Below are positions 46,273 to 54,027 of a stretch of 58,530 bases of DNA, piece by piece. Every line of letters begins with the position of its first letter. The stretch's first letter is position 1. Made by a program: the position numbers and the translations under genes. This DNA comes from an uncultured Veillonellaceae bacterium (GTDB lineage Bacteria > Bacillota > Negativicutes > Selenomonadales > Selenomonadaceae), in assembly GCA_945949525.1 (NCBI GenBank), contig CAMFES010000004.1:1-58530 (forward strand), in the 5' to 3' direction. Below the pieces are notes generated by a model, which saw only the letters and a list, made by a program, of their open reading frames with translations, did no database searches and had not been told where the DNA came from.

Positions 46273-46365
46273 ACGGTCATTATAGCAAAAAAATATATAA
46301 ATTGCAAGAAAAATACAGTTCGATATCTCTACTCACCTATATCATATTTTACAACAGAGCAGATA

Positions 46366-46704
46366 TTACTCTTGCAACAAATTTAAGTATCTGCCATATT
46401 CGCTCTTTGGAATTTTTAGTATTTCCATAGCTTTTTCGGCAGAATAATTCAGCGTCTGCATGATAGCACGAATGCTATTTGTTGTAGCAATGGATAGTCC
46501 TTCATTGCGGCCTTCGATTCTGCCCTGTTCTTCGCTCTTTTTCTTTTCACGTGCAATCAAAATGTTCAGCGTCATATATTCTCGCCTCCAGTCTTCGCGT
46601 CTTTTCGCCCGTATAACCTCGCCGTCAATAGACGCAATAGTTTCTGTATTCGTTTTATCATACCGAAAACATATTTTGAAAATCTTATTTTTTATTGAGA
46701 ACAT
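46366..46704 (-). pseudogene. Truncated Rpn-family nuclease, C-terminal fragment
   Basis: The frame encodes the C-terminal tail of an Rpn/PD-(D/E)XK transposase-like protein: RREYMTLNILIAREKKKSEEQ, GRIEGRNEGLSIATT and LKIPKSEYGRYLNLLQE. The nuclease core is absent, and the first residues overlap the promoter of toxin module 2. It is more A/T-rich than the surroundings. A relic of the same family as 21299-22255. Confidence 0.7.
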
Positions 46705-46723
46705 ACATAAGATATGTTATAAT
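46695..46723 (+). promoter_or_regulatory. Promoter of type I toxin module 2
   Basis: -35 TTGAGA (46695-46700), -10 TATAAT (46718-46723), spacer 17. Shares the ACATACATAAG spacer motif with module 1. Confidence 0.82.
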
Positions 46724-46765
46724 GATGATGCTGCCACCTCCAATCTCTAGAAAGGAGGTGTATAT

Positions 46766-46864
46766 ATGTTGGTGCTTGTGTCATTCATAGTGTCTGTTAC
46801 GGCAGGTATAGTAACGCATTATATCTGCAAATGGCTTGACAGCCACTTAAACAGCAGGCAGTAA
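46766..46864 (+). CDS. Fst-like type I toxin peptide, module 2
   Basis: 32-residue peptide MLVLVSFIVSVTAGIVTHYI followed by CKWLDSHLNSRQ. It has one membrane helix and a polar tail. The ribosome site GGAGGTG (46754-46760) is perfectly complementary to CACCTCC (46735-46741), giving a seven-base hairpin that would shut off initiation until processed or opened. The spacing and the peptide are homologous to module 1 (shared HYICKWLD), while lengths and N-termini differ. Confidence 0.82.
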   Translation: MLVLVSFIVSVTAGIVTHYICKWLDSHLNSRQ

Positions 46865-46899
46865 GCCTGGAGATTAAGCCTCTCTTAAAAATAGGAATA

Positions 46900-46929
46900 G
46901 AAAACCCCCGACCGCCATCGGGGGTTTTC
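46900..46929. terminator. Bidirectional terminator of toxin module 2
   Basis: GAAAACCCCCGA/TCGGGGGTTTTC, the same stem as module 1 with a different loop, preceded by the same GGAATAG. Confidence 0.88.
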
Positions 46930-46971
46930 GTTTTTACAGCGTATATATGTCTTACGCTTGCGTCATTCTGC
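46900..46971 (-). ncRNA. Antitoxin RNA of module 2
   Basis: Minus-strand promoter: -35 TTGCAA (47001-47006), -10 TATACT (46978-46983), spacer 17. The RNA covers 46938-46970, which repeats the toxin ribosome-site/start region: GTATATATGT, then GCTTG and GTCATTC are shared in order with 46760-46790. It can therefore pair with the toxin start codon and at the common terminator. Confidence 0.78.
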
Positions 46972-47058
46972 GTTTTTAGTATATCACATCGTAGCGTGAA
47001 TTGCAAGAACAATAATGTTCGACATTAATATTTGCTTATATATATATTTGACACAATA

Positions 47059-47085
47059 GAAGGACGGCTCGATGAGCCGCCCTTC
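47059..47085 (-). terminator. Terminator of ompM
   Basis: GAAGG.CGGCTC pairs with GAGCCG.CCTTC around loop GAT, followed on the minus strand by T-rich sequence. Confidence 0.85.
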
Positions 47086-47131
47086 GTTGTTTTTATGCTT
47101 TTTTGAAGCGAGTGACTTGCTAATCCTAAGA

Positions 47132-48451
47132 TTAGAACAGGAAGTCAACACGGCTCCATACGCCGGTAACCTTGTCATCAGTGGTGAGCAGGGTATCCTT
47201 GCCGTTGAAGTACTTGAAGGTGGATACGATGTTCTTTGCCCAAGCGTAGTCAGCACCAATCTCCCAACCCTTCAAGGAACGGAGACCTGCAAAACCATTC
47301 TTGTGGTCATAGGTAGCCTCGAAAGCTGCGAATGGAGCCAAGGAGCGATATGCTACATAAGCACCCCAGGAACCCTTGTCAGCAGCGTTGGCACCCTTGT
47401 AGTTCAACTGAATGCTGTAAGCATTCTTTGCAGCTTCAATAAACTTGCCAGTTGAACGGTTAACAGATGGACCAAAAGCATAGTCAGCAGTCAGCTTTAC
47501 GTTCTTGTCGAAGGCATAGCCAACACCCAGGTCAACTACACGGAAGGAACCATCATCACTAGCCTCATCCTGGAAAGTCTCGGTAGCAGTTACATTGTGG
47601 TAGCCGATACCTGCATCCCACTTGCCATTCTGATAACCAGCCTCAACAGCCCAGTAAGTACCATAAGGCTTCTTACCAGCACTAGCAGCCAACTCTCCGT
47701 TGGTATTGTAACGACCAGCAGTAGCCTTTACCTTCCAGTTCTCAGTAGGAGCATAAGCTACCTCAGCACCAGTTACGCGAGTATCGAATACGAGGCCATG
47801 GGAAGCATCGGAGAAGGAACCGAAACGACCGAGCTTAACATTAGCCTTGCCGTATACACCCTCAGTCCAAATCTTCTCAACAGTAACACTACCCGGGGTG
47901 GAAGCGTCCAAATCAGCAGTATTATCAACAGCAATGTTGTAATCAATCTGAGAATGGCCAGTCCAATTCTCATTGATGGTGATGGATGGCTCAAAACGCA
48001 ACTTCAATTTGTTGTCCTGGGAATCCCTGTGGTTATCGCTGTGCTCATAGTTAGTGGTGTTCCAGTCATAACGGATCAAGCCGTTCCACTTAACGTTGTC
48101 GGTCTTAGCCTCCAGGTTAGCAACGCGAACGCCCAGGTTAGCCAGCTCATCGGAGAACTCTGCGGACAGCTTCTCGATGAGAGCCTTGTTGTTGTTGTCA
48201 GCAGCATCGGACTTAGCCATAGCCTTGGCAACAATCTGAGCCATCTCATAACGGCTCATGCTCTGGTCACCCTTGAAGGTGCCATCAGCGGAATAACCGT
48301 TTACTACGCCGTCCTGTACCAGCTGAGCAACAGCATCGTATGCCCAATGGTCTGCAGGAACATCAGCGAAAGGATTAGCAGCTGCAAAAGTAGTGGATGC
48401 AGCGCCTACTACCAGAGCGGTAGTCAATGCGGATACGAGAGTCTTCTTCAT
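47132..48451 (-). CDS. SLH-domain outer-membrane porin (OmpM-type)
   Basis: 439 residues. A signal peptide (MKKTLVSALTTALVVGAAST, then TFAA) is followed by one SLH domain (ANPFADVPADHWAYDAVAQL, SRYEMAQIVAKA), a short coiled coil (about 95-125) and a 16-strand-like beta barrel of alternating polar and aromatic residues ending in Phe, as porins do. In Negativicutes such proteins are the main outer-membrane porins and tie the outer membrane to peptidoglycan through the SLH domain. CsaB (22353) would make the pyruvylated ligand in species using that polymer. AAAGGAGGA precedes the ATG at 48451. Confidence 0.95.
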   Translation of the reverse strand: MKKTLVSALTTALVVGAASTTFAAANPFADVPADHWAYDAVAQLVQDGVVNGYSADGTFKGDQSMSRYEMAQIVAKAMAKSDAADNNNKALIEKLSAEFSDELANLGVRVANLEAKTDNVKWNGLIRYDWNTTNYEHSDNHRDSQDNKLKLRFEPSITINENWTGHSQIDYNIAVDNTADLDASTPGSVTVEKIWTEGVYGKANVKLGRFGSFSDASHGLVFDTRVTGAEVAYAPTENWKVKATAGRYNTNGELAASAGKKPYGTYWAVEAGYQNGKWDAGIGYHNVTATETFQDEASDDGSFRVVDLGVGYAFDKNVKLTADYAFGPSVNRSTGKFIEAAKNAYSIQLNYKGANAADKGSWGAYVAYRSLAPFAAFEATYDHKNGFAGLRSLKGWEIGADYAWAKNIVSTFKYFNGKDTLLTTDDKVTGVWSRVDFLF

Positions 48452-48575
48452 AGAGAAATTCCTCCTTTTACAAATAAAAAACACTTATTTGTCGGAGATG
48501 AATCTCGAAGCCTTATCCCAAGAGTTTCCATGTTTCCTCTGCAATGTACTTCGTTTTCACTTCCAACATGTTTAT

Positions 48576-48604
48576 ATACTAACACACCTTGCACATAAAA
48601 TCAA
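48576..48604 (-). promoter_or_regulatory. Promoter of ompM
   Basis: On the minus strand, -35 TTGATT (48599-48604) and -10 TAGTAT (48576-48581), spacer 17. It implies a leader of roughly 120 bases before the ompM ATG, longer than for most genes here and possibly a stability element or sRNA target. Confidence 0.6.
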
Positions 48605-48720
48605 GTCCACGGAACAAATTTTAATGCTGCTCTAATTTTTGCAAGCCGCTAAAATTCCGTTAGGCCTGATAAATACACGCGGTTTTCACAAATCCCATAG
48701 AATTTAAAATTCACAAAACA

Positions 48721-48747
48721 AAAGCGTCCTGCCAATGACAGGACGCA
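48721..48747 (-). terminator. Terminator of tRNA-Arg
   Basis: GCGTCCTG pairs with CAGGACGC, followed on the minus strand by TTTTGTTTT. Confidence 0.85.
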
Positions 48748-48757
48748 AAATTTCGTA

Positions 48758-48835
48758 TGGTGACCCAGGAGGGACTCGAACCCCCGACCCTTTGATTCGT
48801 AGTCAAATACTCTAATCCAGCTGAGCTACTGAGTC
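48758..48835 (-). tRNA. tRNA-Arg(ACG)
   Basis: The minus strand folds into a full tRNA: acceptor GACTCAG/CTGGGTC, D-arm GCTCAGCTGGATTAGAG(T), anticodon arm TTTGA-CTACGAA-TCAAA with anticodon ACG (Arg), and T-arm TCGGGGGTTCGAGTCCCTC. Discriminator A and CCA are encoded (48758-48760 for CCA). Confidence 0.96.
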
Positions 48836-48849
48836 AATCAACGCTACAT

Positions 48850-48878
48850 ATCATAGCACTGTATTATATGATTGTCAA
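48850..48878 (-). promoter_or_regulatory. Promoter of tRNA-Arg
   Basis: On the minus strand, -35 TTGACA (48873-48878, consensus) and -10 TATGAT (48850-48855), spacer 17. Confidence 0.8.
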
Positions 48879-48904
48879 GATTTTATAGAATTTTTTTATC
48901 AAGG

Positions 48905-48996
48905 CACAAGAAAACCGCCTTTAGCCTTCCAGAACTAGGCAGTTTTCTCACAAACCAAATACGACTGGGGGGCGACCGTCTACTGGTACACCTCTT
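48905..48996 (-). ncRNA. Orphan antisense-type small RNA (type I antitoxin-like)
   Basis: A near-consensus minus-strand promoter (-35 TTGAAA at 49026-49031, -10 TATAAT at 49003-49008, spacer 17) starts an RNA near 48996 that ends in a hairpin made of AAAACCGCCT and AGGCAGTTTT (48910-48946). The region includes GGGGGGCGACCGTCTACTGG. This resembles antitoxin RNAs of small holin-like toxins, but that likeness is from memory and unchecked. No toxin gene lies on the opposite strand: the tRNA-Arg promoter follows directly. Confidence 0.5.
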
Positions 48997-49065
48997 GCTT
49001 TTATTATACACATTTTTAATTCTCTTTTCAAGAAATTATCACATCAAAGCCAAAACTCTACTGCC

Positions 49066-49425
49066 TCACAGGCTGGCCTTGCTCACGCCGTCAGGCACCA
49101 GTGCGGAACTCATCTGCACCCACACCTTGTCCTGCTCGTTGCAGGAGAATATCTTCTGGTGGTCTGCCTGAATCACCTGATTTTCCTCTGCAATGCTGAT
49201 ATCCAGCTGCAGGCGATGGCTCTTGTCCCGCCGGAAGGAATACTCCCCCCTGGTGGAAAGCCATTCATTGACCATCTCAAGATTGACAAAAGAAGCATTT
49301 TTGTTGTACTCCCTGTACACATCCGTGGCGGCGGCCGCCGCCTGCTTCATATCGCTGAAAGCGCCTATCAGAGAAAAATCTATGCTTTCTTCAGTGGTTA
49401 CCAGCTTTGTAACTACATACGCCAA
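49066..49425 (-). CDS. Hypothetical protein
   Basis: 119 residues, soluble, with an Ala-rich helix (SDMKQAAAAATDVYREYN) and no recognised motif. It starts at TTG 49425 with AAAGGG 11 bases upstream. It lies between the orphan RNA and yqeB. I assign no function; coding is supported by the long uninterrupted frame, typical codon use and a plausible start. Confidence 0.6.
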   Translation of the reverse strand: MAYVVTKLVTTEESIDFSLIGAFSDMKQAAAAATDVYREYNKNASFVNLEMVNEWLSTRGEYSFRRDKSHRLQLDISIAEENQVIQADHQKIFSCNEQDKVWVQMSSALVPDGVSKASL

Positions 49426-49496
49426 GGCTCATTACACCCTTTCACATTAATTTAGCATCGCTTTAACATTATTTTCGCATTGCTCGCGCATTATTC

Positions 49497-49547
49497 TTTG
49501 CATCATTTTGCATCATTTTTGCATCATTTTGCATCATTTTGCATCTT
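49497..49547. repeat. Tandem decamer repeat TTTTGCATCA
   Basis: Five to six consecutive copies of a 10-11 base unit (TTTGCATCA with 3-5 T) lie just after the yqeB stop on its downstream side. Degenerate copies extend upstream (GCATCGC, GCATTGC). It looks like a slippage-prone repeat. Confidence 0.85.
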
Positions 49548-49573
49548 TCGCAGCATTACCACGCTATTTCACA

Positions 49574-50413
49574 TTACTTTTTCCACGGCAGCCTGGATTT
49601 CTTCACATGGGACATCTCCCATACGAGAATGGCCTCCAGCACGGAGCCGGAGATACAGCGGGATTTGGCTGAAATGGTGACGCAGTTGGTCGGCATGGTG
49701 CTAGGGTCAATCTCGGCAATCTTCAGCCCCGTGCGCACAGGGCACCCGTCATGCAGAAGTCCCCGCAGCACCCCCTCCACCGGTGCCTTGATATCAAATA
49801 CATGGCCGCCCTCCATGTGGAGCTTGGCGATGGTTTCATTCTTCTTTACGATGTAGGACAGAGGATGCCCGGCCTCCAGATAGCCGTCACAAGGGGCGTT
49901 TATGGAGTGGGATGCCCGCATCAGGGCGCGCACCTCCGTGGTTTCCTTCTCCGGCAGTGCCTGCCCCTCATAAATCAGCCTGCCCAGATTGTGGCCACGG
50001 GTGGTTTCCACCACACAGTTTACATCCTTGCCGGCAGTAAAGCCCGGCCCGATAGCAATGGTAAAGTCGGCCATATCCTTACTGGTGCCCATGTTGCGCT
50101 TGGCATAAATGGCATCCACCAGAATCCGCGGCTTCAGCCTGGCCAGGCAGGCCGCCTCCGGGTCAACCATGATTACCAGCTGACCATCCTTCAGCATTTT
50201 TTCTGCCTCCTGAAGATTTGCCGCCTTGTAGCACACCAGGCGCTCCACCTTCTTTTCACCCTCATAAACGGCCTCTGCAAAAACAATGCTGCGCCTGATA
50301 GCCGAAGGAGCCGCCTTCTCCAGCATCAAAACCTGATAACCGGTATTGTGCAGGCGATGGGCGATGCCGGTAGCCAGCTCACCGCCGCCGCGAATAACAA
50401 CCAACTTTTTCAT
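49574..50413 (-). CDS. yqeB: YqeB-type selenium-dependent molybdenum hydroxylase system protein
   Basis: 279 residues: VVIRGGGELATGIAHRLHNTGY (nucleotide-binding-like), MVDPEAACLARLKPRILVDAIYAKRN, GPGFTAGKDVNCVVETTRGH. This is the EF2563/YqeB family, usually encoded with selenium-dependent molybdenum hydroxylases (xanthine dehydrogenase type) and thought to help mature their cofactor. No hydroxylase, selD or ygfJ-type gene is present in this window. GGAG lies four bases before the ATG. It is followed by a radical SAM gene on the same strand. Confidence 0.88.
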   Translation of the reverse strand: MKKLVVIRGGGELATGIAHRLHNTGYQVLMLEKAAPSAIRRSIVFAEAVYEGEKKVERLVCYKAANLQEAEKMLKDGQLVIMVDPEAACLARLKPRILVDAIYAKRNMGTSKDMADFTIAIGPGFTAGKDVNCVVETTRGHNLGRLIYEGQALPEKETTEVRALMRASHSINAPCDGYLEAGHPLSYIVKKNETIAKLHMEGGHVFDIKAPVEGVLRGLLHDGCPVRTGLKIAEIDPSTMPTNCVTISAKSRCISGSVLEAILVWEMSHVKKSRLPWKK

Positions 50414-50439
50414 GATTCTCCGTCACTCCCGTTACAAAT

Positions 50440-51105
50440 TCAGCTGTCCTCATAGACGCGGACTCTCAGCTTCAAACCTTTTTCATCACAAATCCTGCGG
50501 CATGCGTCAATCTCCGCCTGATTCTCCACCTTTTCCACCACGGTCAGTACCACGTTGGGAATATACTCCTTGCAATCCTCGGCAAACTTCAGCATGGCCT
50601 CAAAGGAACCAATGCCATACTTTGCTCTGGTCAGCTCCAGATATCTCTCTGCGTTGGAGGCATTCAGGCTGATGGATATGGTATCCACCAGTCCCTCAAA
50701 ATCCCCGGCCACGGAACGGCCATAGGCCAGGTCGGCCAGGCCGTTGGTGTTCAGCCGTATAGGCATCGTAAGGTGCTTCTGGCGCACATAGGCCATCAGC
50801 TCCAGCAGCACATCCAGCCGCATGGTTGGCTCTCCAAAGCCGCAAAAGACAATCTCGCTGGCCATATCCCAGGGCAGCTTGTCCAGCTCGGCCTTGACCT
50901 CCTCCACGGATGGCTCCTGCTTCAGCCACAGGGTGCTTTCCTCTGCCATGTGCTTCATGGTACGCAGACAGAAGGTACAGGCACAGTTGCACTGGTTTGT
51001 AATATTCACATAAAAGCCGCGCTTGCCCTCCGGCTGCTCCCGCAGGCTGTCTGCCACCTGCACATAACGGCCGCCCTCATGCACGGCATAAACTAACATA
51101 CTCAA
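50440..51105 (-). CDS. TatD-linked radical SAM protein
   Basis: 221 residues with the radical SAM iron-sulfur motif CxxxCxxC as NQCNCACTFCLRT, then FCGFGEPTMRLDVLLELM and NTNGLA, typical of the family. The arrangement YVNITNQCNCACTFC identifies the TatD-associated group (usually next to a TatD DNase); no tatD is beside it here. The substrate is unknown. A TTG at 51105 with GGAG upstream, or the ATG two codons later, is the start. Confidence 0.85.
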   Translation of the reverse strand: MSMLVYAVHEGGRYVQVADSLREQPEGKRGFYVNITNQCNCACTFCLRTMKHMAEESTLWLKQEPSVEEVKAELDKLPWDMASEIVFCGFGEPTMRLDVLLELMAYVRQKHLTMPIRLNTNGLADLAYGRSVAGDFEGLVDTISISLNASNAERYLELTRAKYGIGSFEAMLKFAEDCKEYIPNVVLTVVEKVENQAEIDACRRICDEKGLKLRVRVYEDS

Positions 51106-51117
51106 AATACTTCACTC

Positions 51118-51204
51118 CGCATCACACATCATACACACATTACAATCATACACACATCATATATCATACATCACACATGATGCATCACACATCATGCATC
51201 ATGC
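51118..51204. repeat. Low-complexity CATCA/CACAT-type repeats
   Basis: Irregular tandem units CATCACACAT, CATACACAC and CATGATGCATCA fill the gap between pyridoxamine kinase and radical SAM genes. No gene or promoter is seen in it. Confidence 0.8.
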
Positions 51205-51205
51205 A

Positions 51206-52039
51206 TTAATTCAGCTCCGTCAGGTACTCCTCAAAGGCCAGGCCGTAGTTCCACGGCAAATCCAGCTCCACCGTATAACGGAGCGCCCTGGTAATAAACC
51301 CTGCCGCCTTTTCTACGGATTCCTGCAGGGAAAGTCCGTTGACCAGCCCTCCCGCCACAATAGCGGCAAAGGCATCACCAGTGCCGGAGCGGTCACCGCC
51401 GATTTTTGGCTCCCGCACCACGGAATGACTGCCGTTTTTCTCGTAGACAAAGTTTAGCACCTGCCCATCCCCCTGCAGTCCGGTAATCACCACCTGAGCC
51501 GGGCCGCGCTCCGCCAGCCCCCTTGCCATCACCGCCAGCTCATCCTCGCTGATAACGCCGTTCTCAGGGTACTCCACATCCAGCAGGCGGCAGGCCTCCG
51601 TCAGGTTCGGCGTCACCAGATCCGCATGCTTTAAAAGCCTCTTCATCTCCTGGCAAATCTCCGGGGTGTAGGAGGCATACAGCTTGCCGTAGTCACCCAT
51701 CACCGGGTCCACCATCACCCGGGTAAAGGACTTTTTAAACCGCTGGACAAACTCCTCCACAATGTTTATCTGCTCCACAGAACCAAGAAAGCCGGTGCAG
51801 ATGCCGTCAAACTCCAGCCCGTTCACCGCCCAGTTTTCCATGTACGGCCGCATCCTGTCCGTATAATCGTCAATGTAATGCTCCGGAAAGCCCGTATGCA
51901 CGGACAATATAGCCGTAGGCAATGGACAGGCCTGTATCCTCATGGCGGAAATCAGCGGCAGCTCCACGGCGATGGAGCAACGGCCAAAGCCCGTCATATC
52001 ATTAATCAGCGCAATGCGCTTCTGTCTTTTTTTCGTCAT
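51206..52039 (-). CDS. pdxY: Pyridoxamine kinase
   Basis: 277 residues, ribokinase-like PfkB fold of the PdxY/PdxK group: INDMTGFGRCSIAVELPLIS near the start, VMVDPVMGDYGKLY and GGDRSGTGDAFAAIVAGGLV (anion-hole GTGD with the catalytic Asp). It phosphorylates pyridoxal or pyridoxamine in B6 salvage. It lies next to the radical SAM gene without clear functional link. Confidence 0.9.
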   Translation of the reverse strand: MTKKRQKRIALINDMTGFGRCSIAVELPLISAMRIQACPLPTAILSVHTGFPEHYIDDYTDRMRPYMENWAVNGLEFDGICTGFLGSVEQINIVEEFVQRFKKSFTRVMVDPVMGDYGKLYASYTPEICQEMKRLLKHADLVTPNLTEACRLLDVEYPENGVISEDELAVMARGLAERGPAQVVITGLQGDGQVLNFVYEKNGSHSVVREPKIGGDRSGTGDAFAAIVAGGLVNGLSLQESVEKAAGFITRALRYTVELDLPWNYGLAFEEYLTELN

Positions 52040-52124
52040 TATTCATTAGCTCTTTTCATAGTCAGCTCTCTGTACAATCAATTCCTTGTGCAAGCAAATC
52101 ATTGTGCAAGCAATTCCCCGATGC

Positions 52125-53345
52125 CTACTTTATCCTCTGCAGGCGCGGCCTCACAGGACTTGAGGCCAGAGCCGCCTCGTGATTCTTTTGGTTTTTCTTT
52201 TTCAGCGCCTCCAGCTTGTCCCTTTTTTGCCTTGCGGTGCTGTAGCGGCCTATATTCACCATGACCCCCACGGAAAACATGGTCATCATCAGTGATGTGC
52301 CGCCATAGCTGATAAAGGGCAACGGCACCCCCACCACAGGAAAACAGCCCGCTACCATGGCGATGTTCACCACCGCCTGCCCGGTCACCAGAAGCATGAT
52401 GCCCCCCGCCAGAAGCTGGCCATAGGCATCGTGGGCATCCCTGGCTATGCGTACGGCGTAGTAGGCAAATGCGGCATACAGCAAAAGCACCGGCAGCACC
52501 AGCATAAAGCCATTCTCCTGGCAGAAAACGGCAAAGGCAAAGTCCGTATGAGCCTCCGGCAGATAGGCGTATTTGGCCAGCCCCTGCCCCAGTCCCATGC
52601 CCCAGAAGCCGCCGGAGCCAATAGCCGTCACGGACTGCACCGTCTGATAGCCGATGCCCTGAGCATCAGACCAGGGATCAAGCATGACCTTGATGCGCTG
52701 CAGGCGGTAGGGCTGGTAGATGCACATAGCCACCACTGCCCCCAGGCACAGCATGATGAGCCGGTGCAGCTTGTAGCTTTTCAGCCCGGCCATCCACAGC
52801 ATGCAGAGGGGGATTCCCAGAATAACGCAGGCCGTTCCCATATCCGGCTCCAGCTCCACCAGCACAAAAAGCCCTACAATGATGCCATACTGCTTGTTGA
52901 ATATATTGATGGGCAGCTTGCGTTCCACCCGGTAGGACAGGGCGTAGGCGGCTATCATCACACTGCATATCTTGGCAAACTCCGCCGGCTGGAAGGAAAA
53001 CGCCCCCAGATAAACCCATCTTTTGGCGCCGTTGACAGCCGTACCGGCCACCAGCACAAAAATCAGCAGCGTGGCAACCCCAATGGTTACAGGCCCCAGC
53101 CAGTCACGCCACTTGTGATAATCCACCCGCCATGACATGGCAAACAGCCCGAAGCCTATCAGCATGCTGATCATGTGCTTCATCAGATAGGCATAGGGCG
53201 CACTGTTCTCGTTTTCTGCCGTGATAAAGGTGGAGCTGAAAACATTTACCATCCCCACCACCAGCAGGACAACCATCAGCCAGACTATGGCCTCATGACT
53301 GCTGTTCCAGGGAACCCTTCTTTTTGGCACACGTAACGTCTTCAA
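52125..53345 (-). CDS. ftsW: Cell-division SEDS protein FtsW
   Basis: 406 residues with about ten membrane helices and SEDS signatures: GTAVNGAKRWVYLG, QPAEFAKI, EPDMGTACVI, and PLPFISYGGTSLM near the end. FtsW is the septal peptidoglycan polymerase; RodA/SpoVE relatives are possible alternatives but GGT after PFISY fits FtsW. It starts at TTG 53345, overlapping the trmB stop. Confidence 0.9.
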   Translation of the reverse strand: MKTLRVPKRRVPWNSSHEAIVWLMVVLLVVGMVNVFSSTFITAENENSAPYAYLMKHMISMLIGFGLFAMSWRVDYHKWRDWLGPVTIGVATLLIFVLVAGTAVNGAKRWVYLGAFSFQPAEFAKICSVMIAAYALSYRVERKLPINIFNKQYGIIVGLFVLVELEPDMGTACVILGIPLCMLWMAGLKSYKLHRLIMLCLGAVVAMCIYQPYRLQRIKVMLDPWSDAQGIGYQTVQSVTAIGSGGFWGMGLGQGLAKYAYLPEAHTDFAFAVFCQENGFMLVLPVLLLYAAFAYYAVRIARDAHDAYGQLLAGGIMLLVTGQAVVNIAMVAGCFPVVGVPLPFISYGGTSLMMTMFSVGVMVNIGRYSTARQKRDKLEALKKKNQKNHEAALASSPVRPRLQRIK

Positions 53346-53992
53346 GAGAACACGACCTCACATCTGTTTATCTTCTCACCAAAACCGCTGAATTTCCGCT
53401 CGTACTCGGTCATAATGTTGTCAGGGCGGTTTTCACCGTGCAGGTCAAAGGAAACATCCTCCACGGCCAGCCCCGCCTCCTGAAACTGCTCCAGGGAAAA
53501 ATCAAACAGCGGACGGTTATCAGTCTTGAAAATCAGGCGGCCCGGCTTTTTCAGCAGCTTTTCGTAACGACGCAAAAATCCTATATGGGTGAGCCGCCTC
53601 TTGGCATGGCGGGCCTTCGGCCACGGGTCGCAGAAGTTAATGTAGAACTGGTCAACCTCATGCTCAGCAAAAATGCTTTCAATGTTGTTGATATCAAACA
53701 CCAAAAGCTTTACGTTGGCAAGTCCCAGCTCCCGCACCTTCCTGGCCGCAGAATACAGTACATCCTGCTGCGCCTCAATGCCGATAAAGTTTACATCCGG
53801 ATGCCGGAGGGCCAGCTGGCTGATAAAATCACCCTTGCCGGTGCCCAGCTCCACATAGAGCCTGCCCTCCCTGCCAAATACCTGATGCCAGTTGCCCTTT
53901 TGCTCCTCACCAGCCGGCCTGTCCTTTGGAAATACAAAATCATCAAAATCATGAATTGCTTCATCTACCCAGGGTTTTCTTCTTAAACGCAC
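53342..53992 (-). CDS. trmB: tRNA (guanine-N7-)-methyltransferase
   Basis: 216 residues, Rossmann methyltransferase: YVELGTGKGDFI (SAM loop), FIGIEAQQDVLYSA, and the TrmB-specific INFCDPWPKARHAKRRL. It methylates G46 of tRNA. GTG at 53992 is chosen because GGAGG lies seven bases upstream and the protein then starts MRLRRKPWVDEAI, as usual. Confidence 0.95.
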   Translation of the reverse strand: MRLRRKPWVDEAIHDFDDFVFPKDRPAGEEQKGNWHQVFGREGRLYVELGTGKGDFISQLALRHPDVNFIGIEAQQDVLYSAARKVRELGLANVKLLVFDINNIESIFAEHEVDQFYINFCDPWPKARHAKRRLTHIGFLRRYEKLLKKPGRLIFKTDNRPLFDFSLEQFQEAGLAVEDVSFDLHGENRPDNIMTEYERKFSGFGEKINRCEVVFS

Positions 53993-54027
53993 AAGTTTCC
54001 TCCTCAAAGCTGAATCTCATCTGTATA

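Noticed and set aside
46366-46704. Functional 112-residue protein downstream of toxin module 1
   Set aside because: It matches only the tail of Rpn-family proteins and its first residues coincide with the module 2 promoter, so it is listed as a fragment.
48461-48757. Additional gene between ompM and tRNA-Arg
   Set aside because: Only short frames without ribosome sites; the interval holds the ompM promoter and leader and the tRNA terminator.
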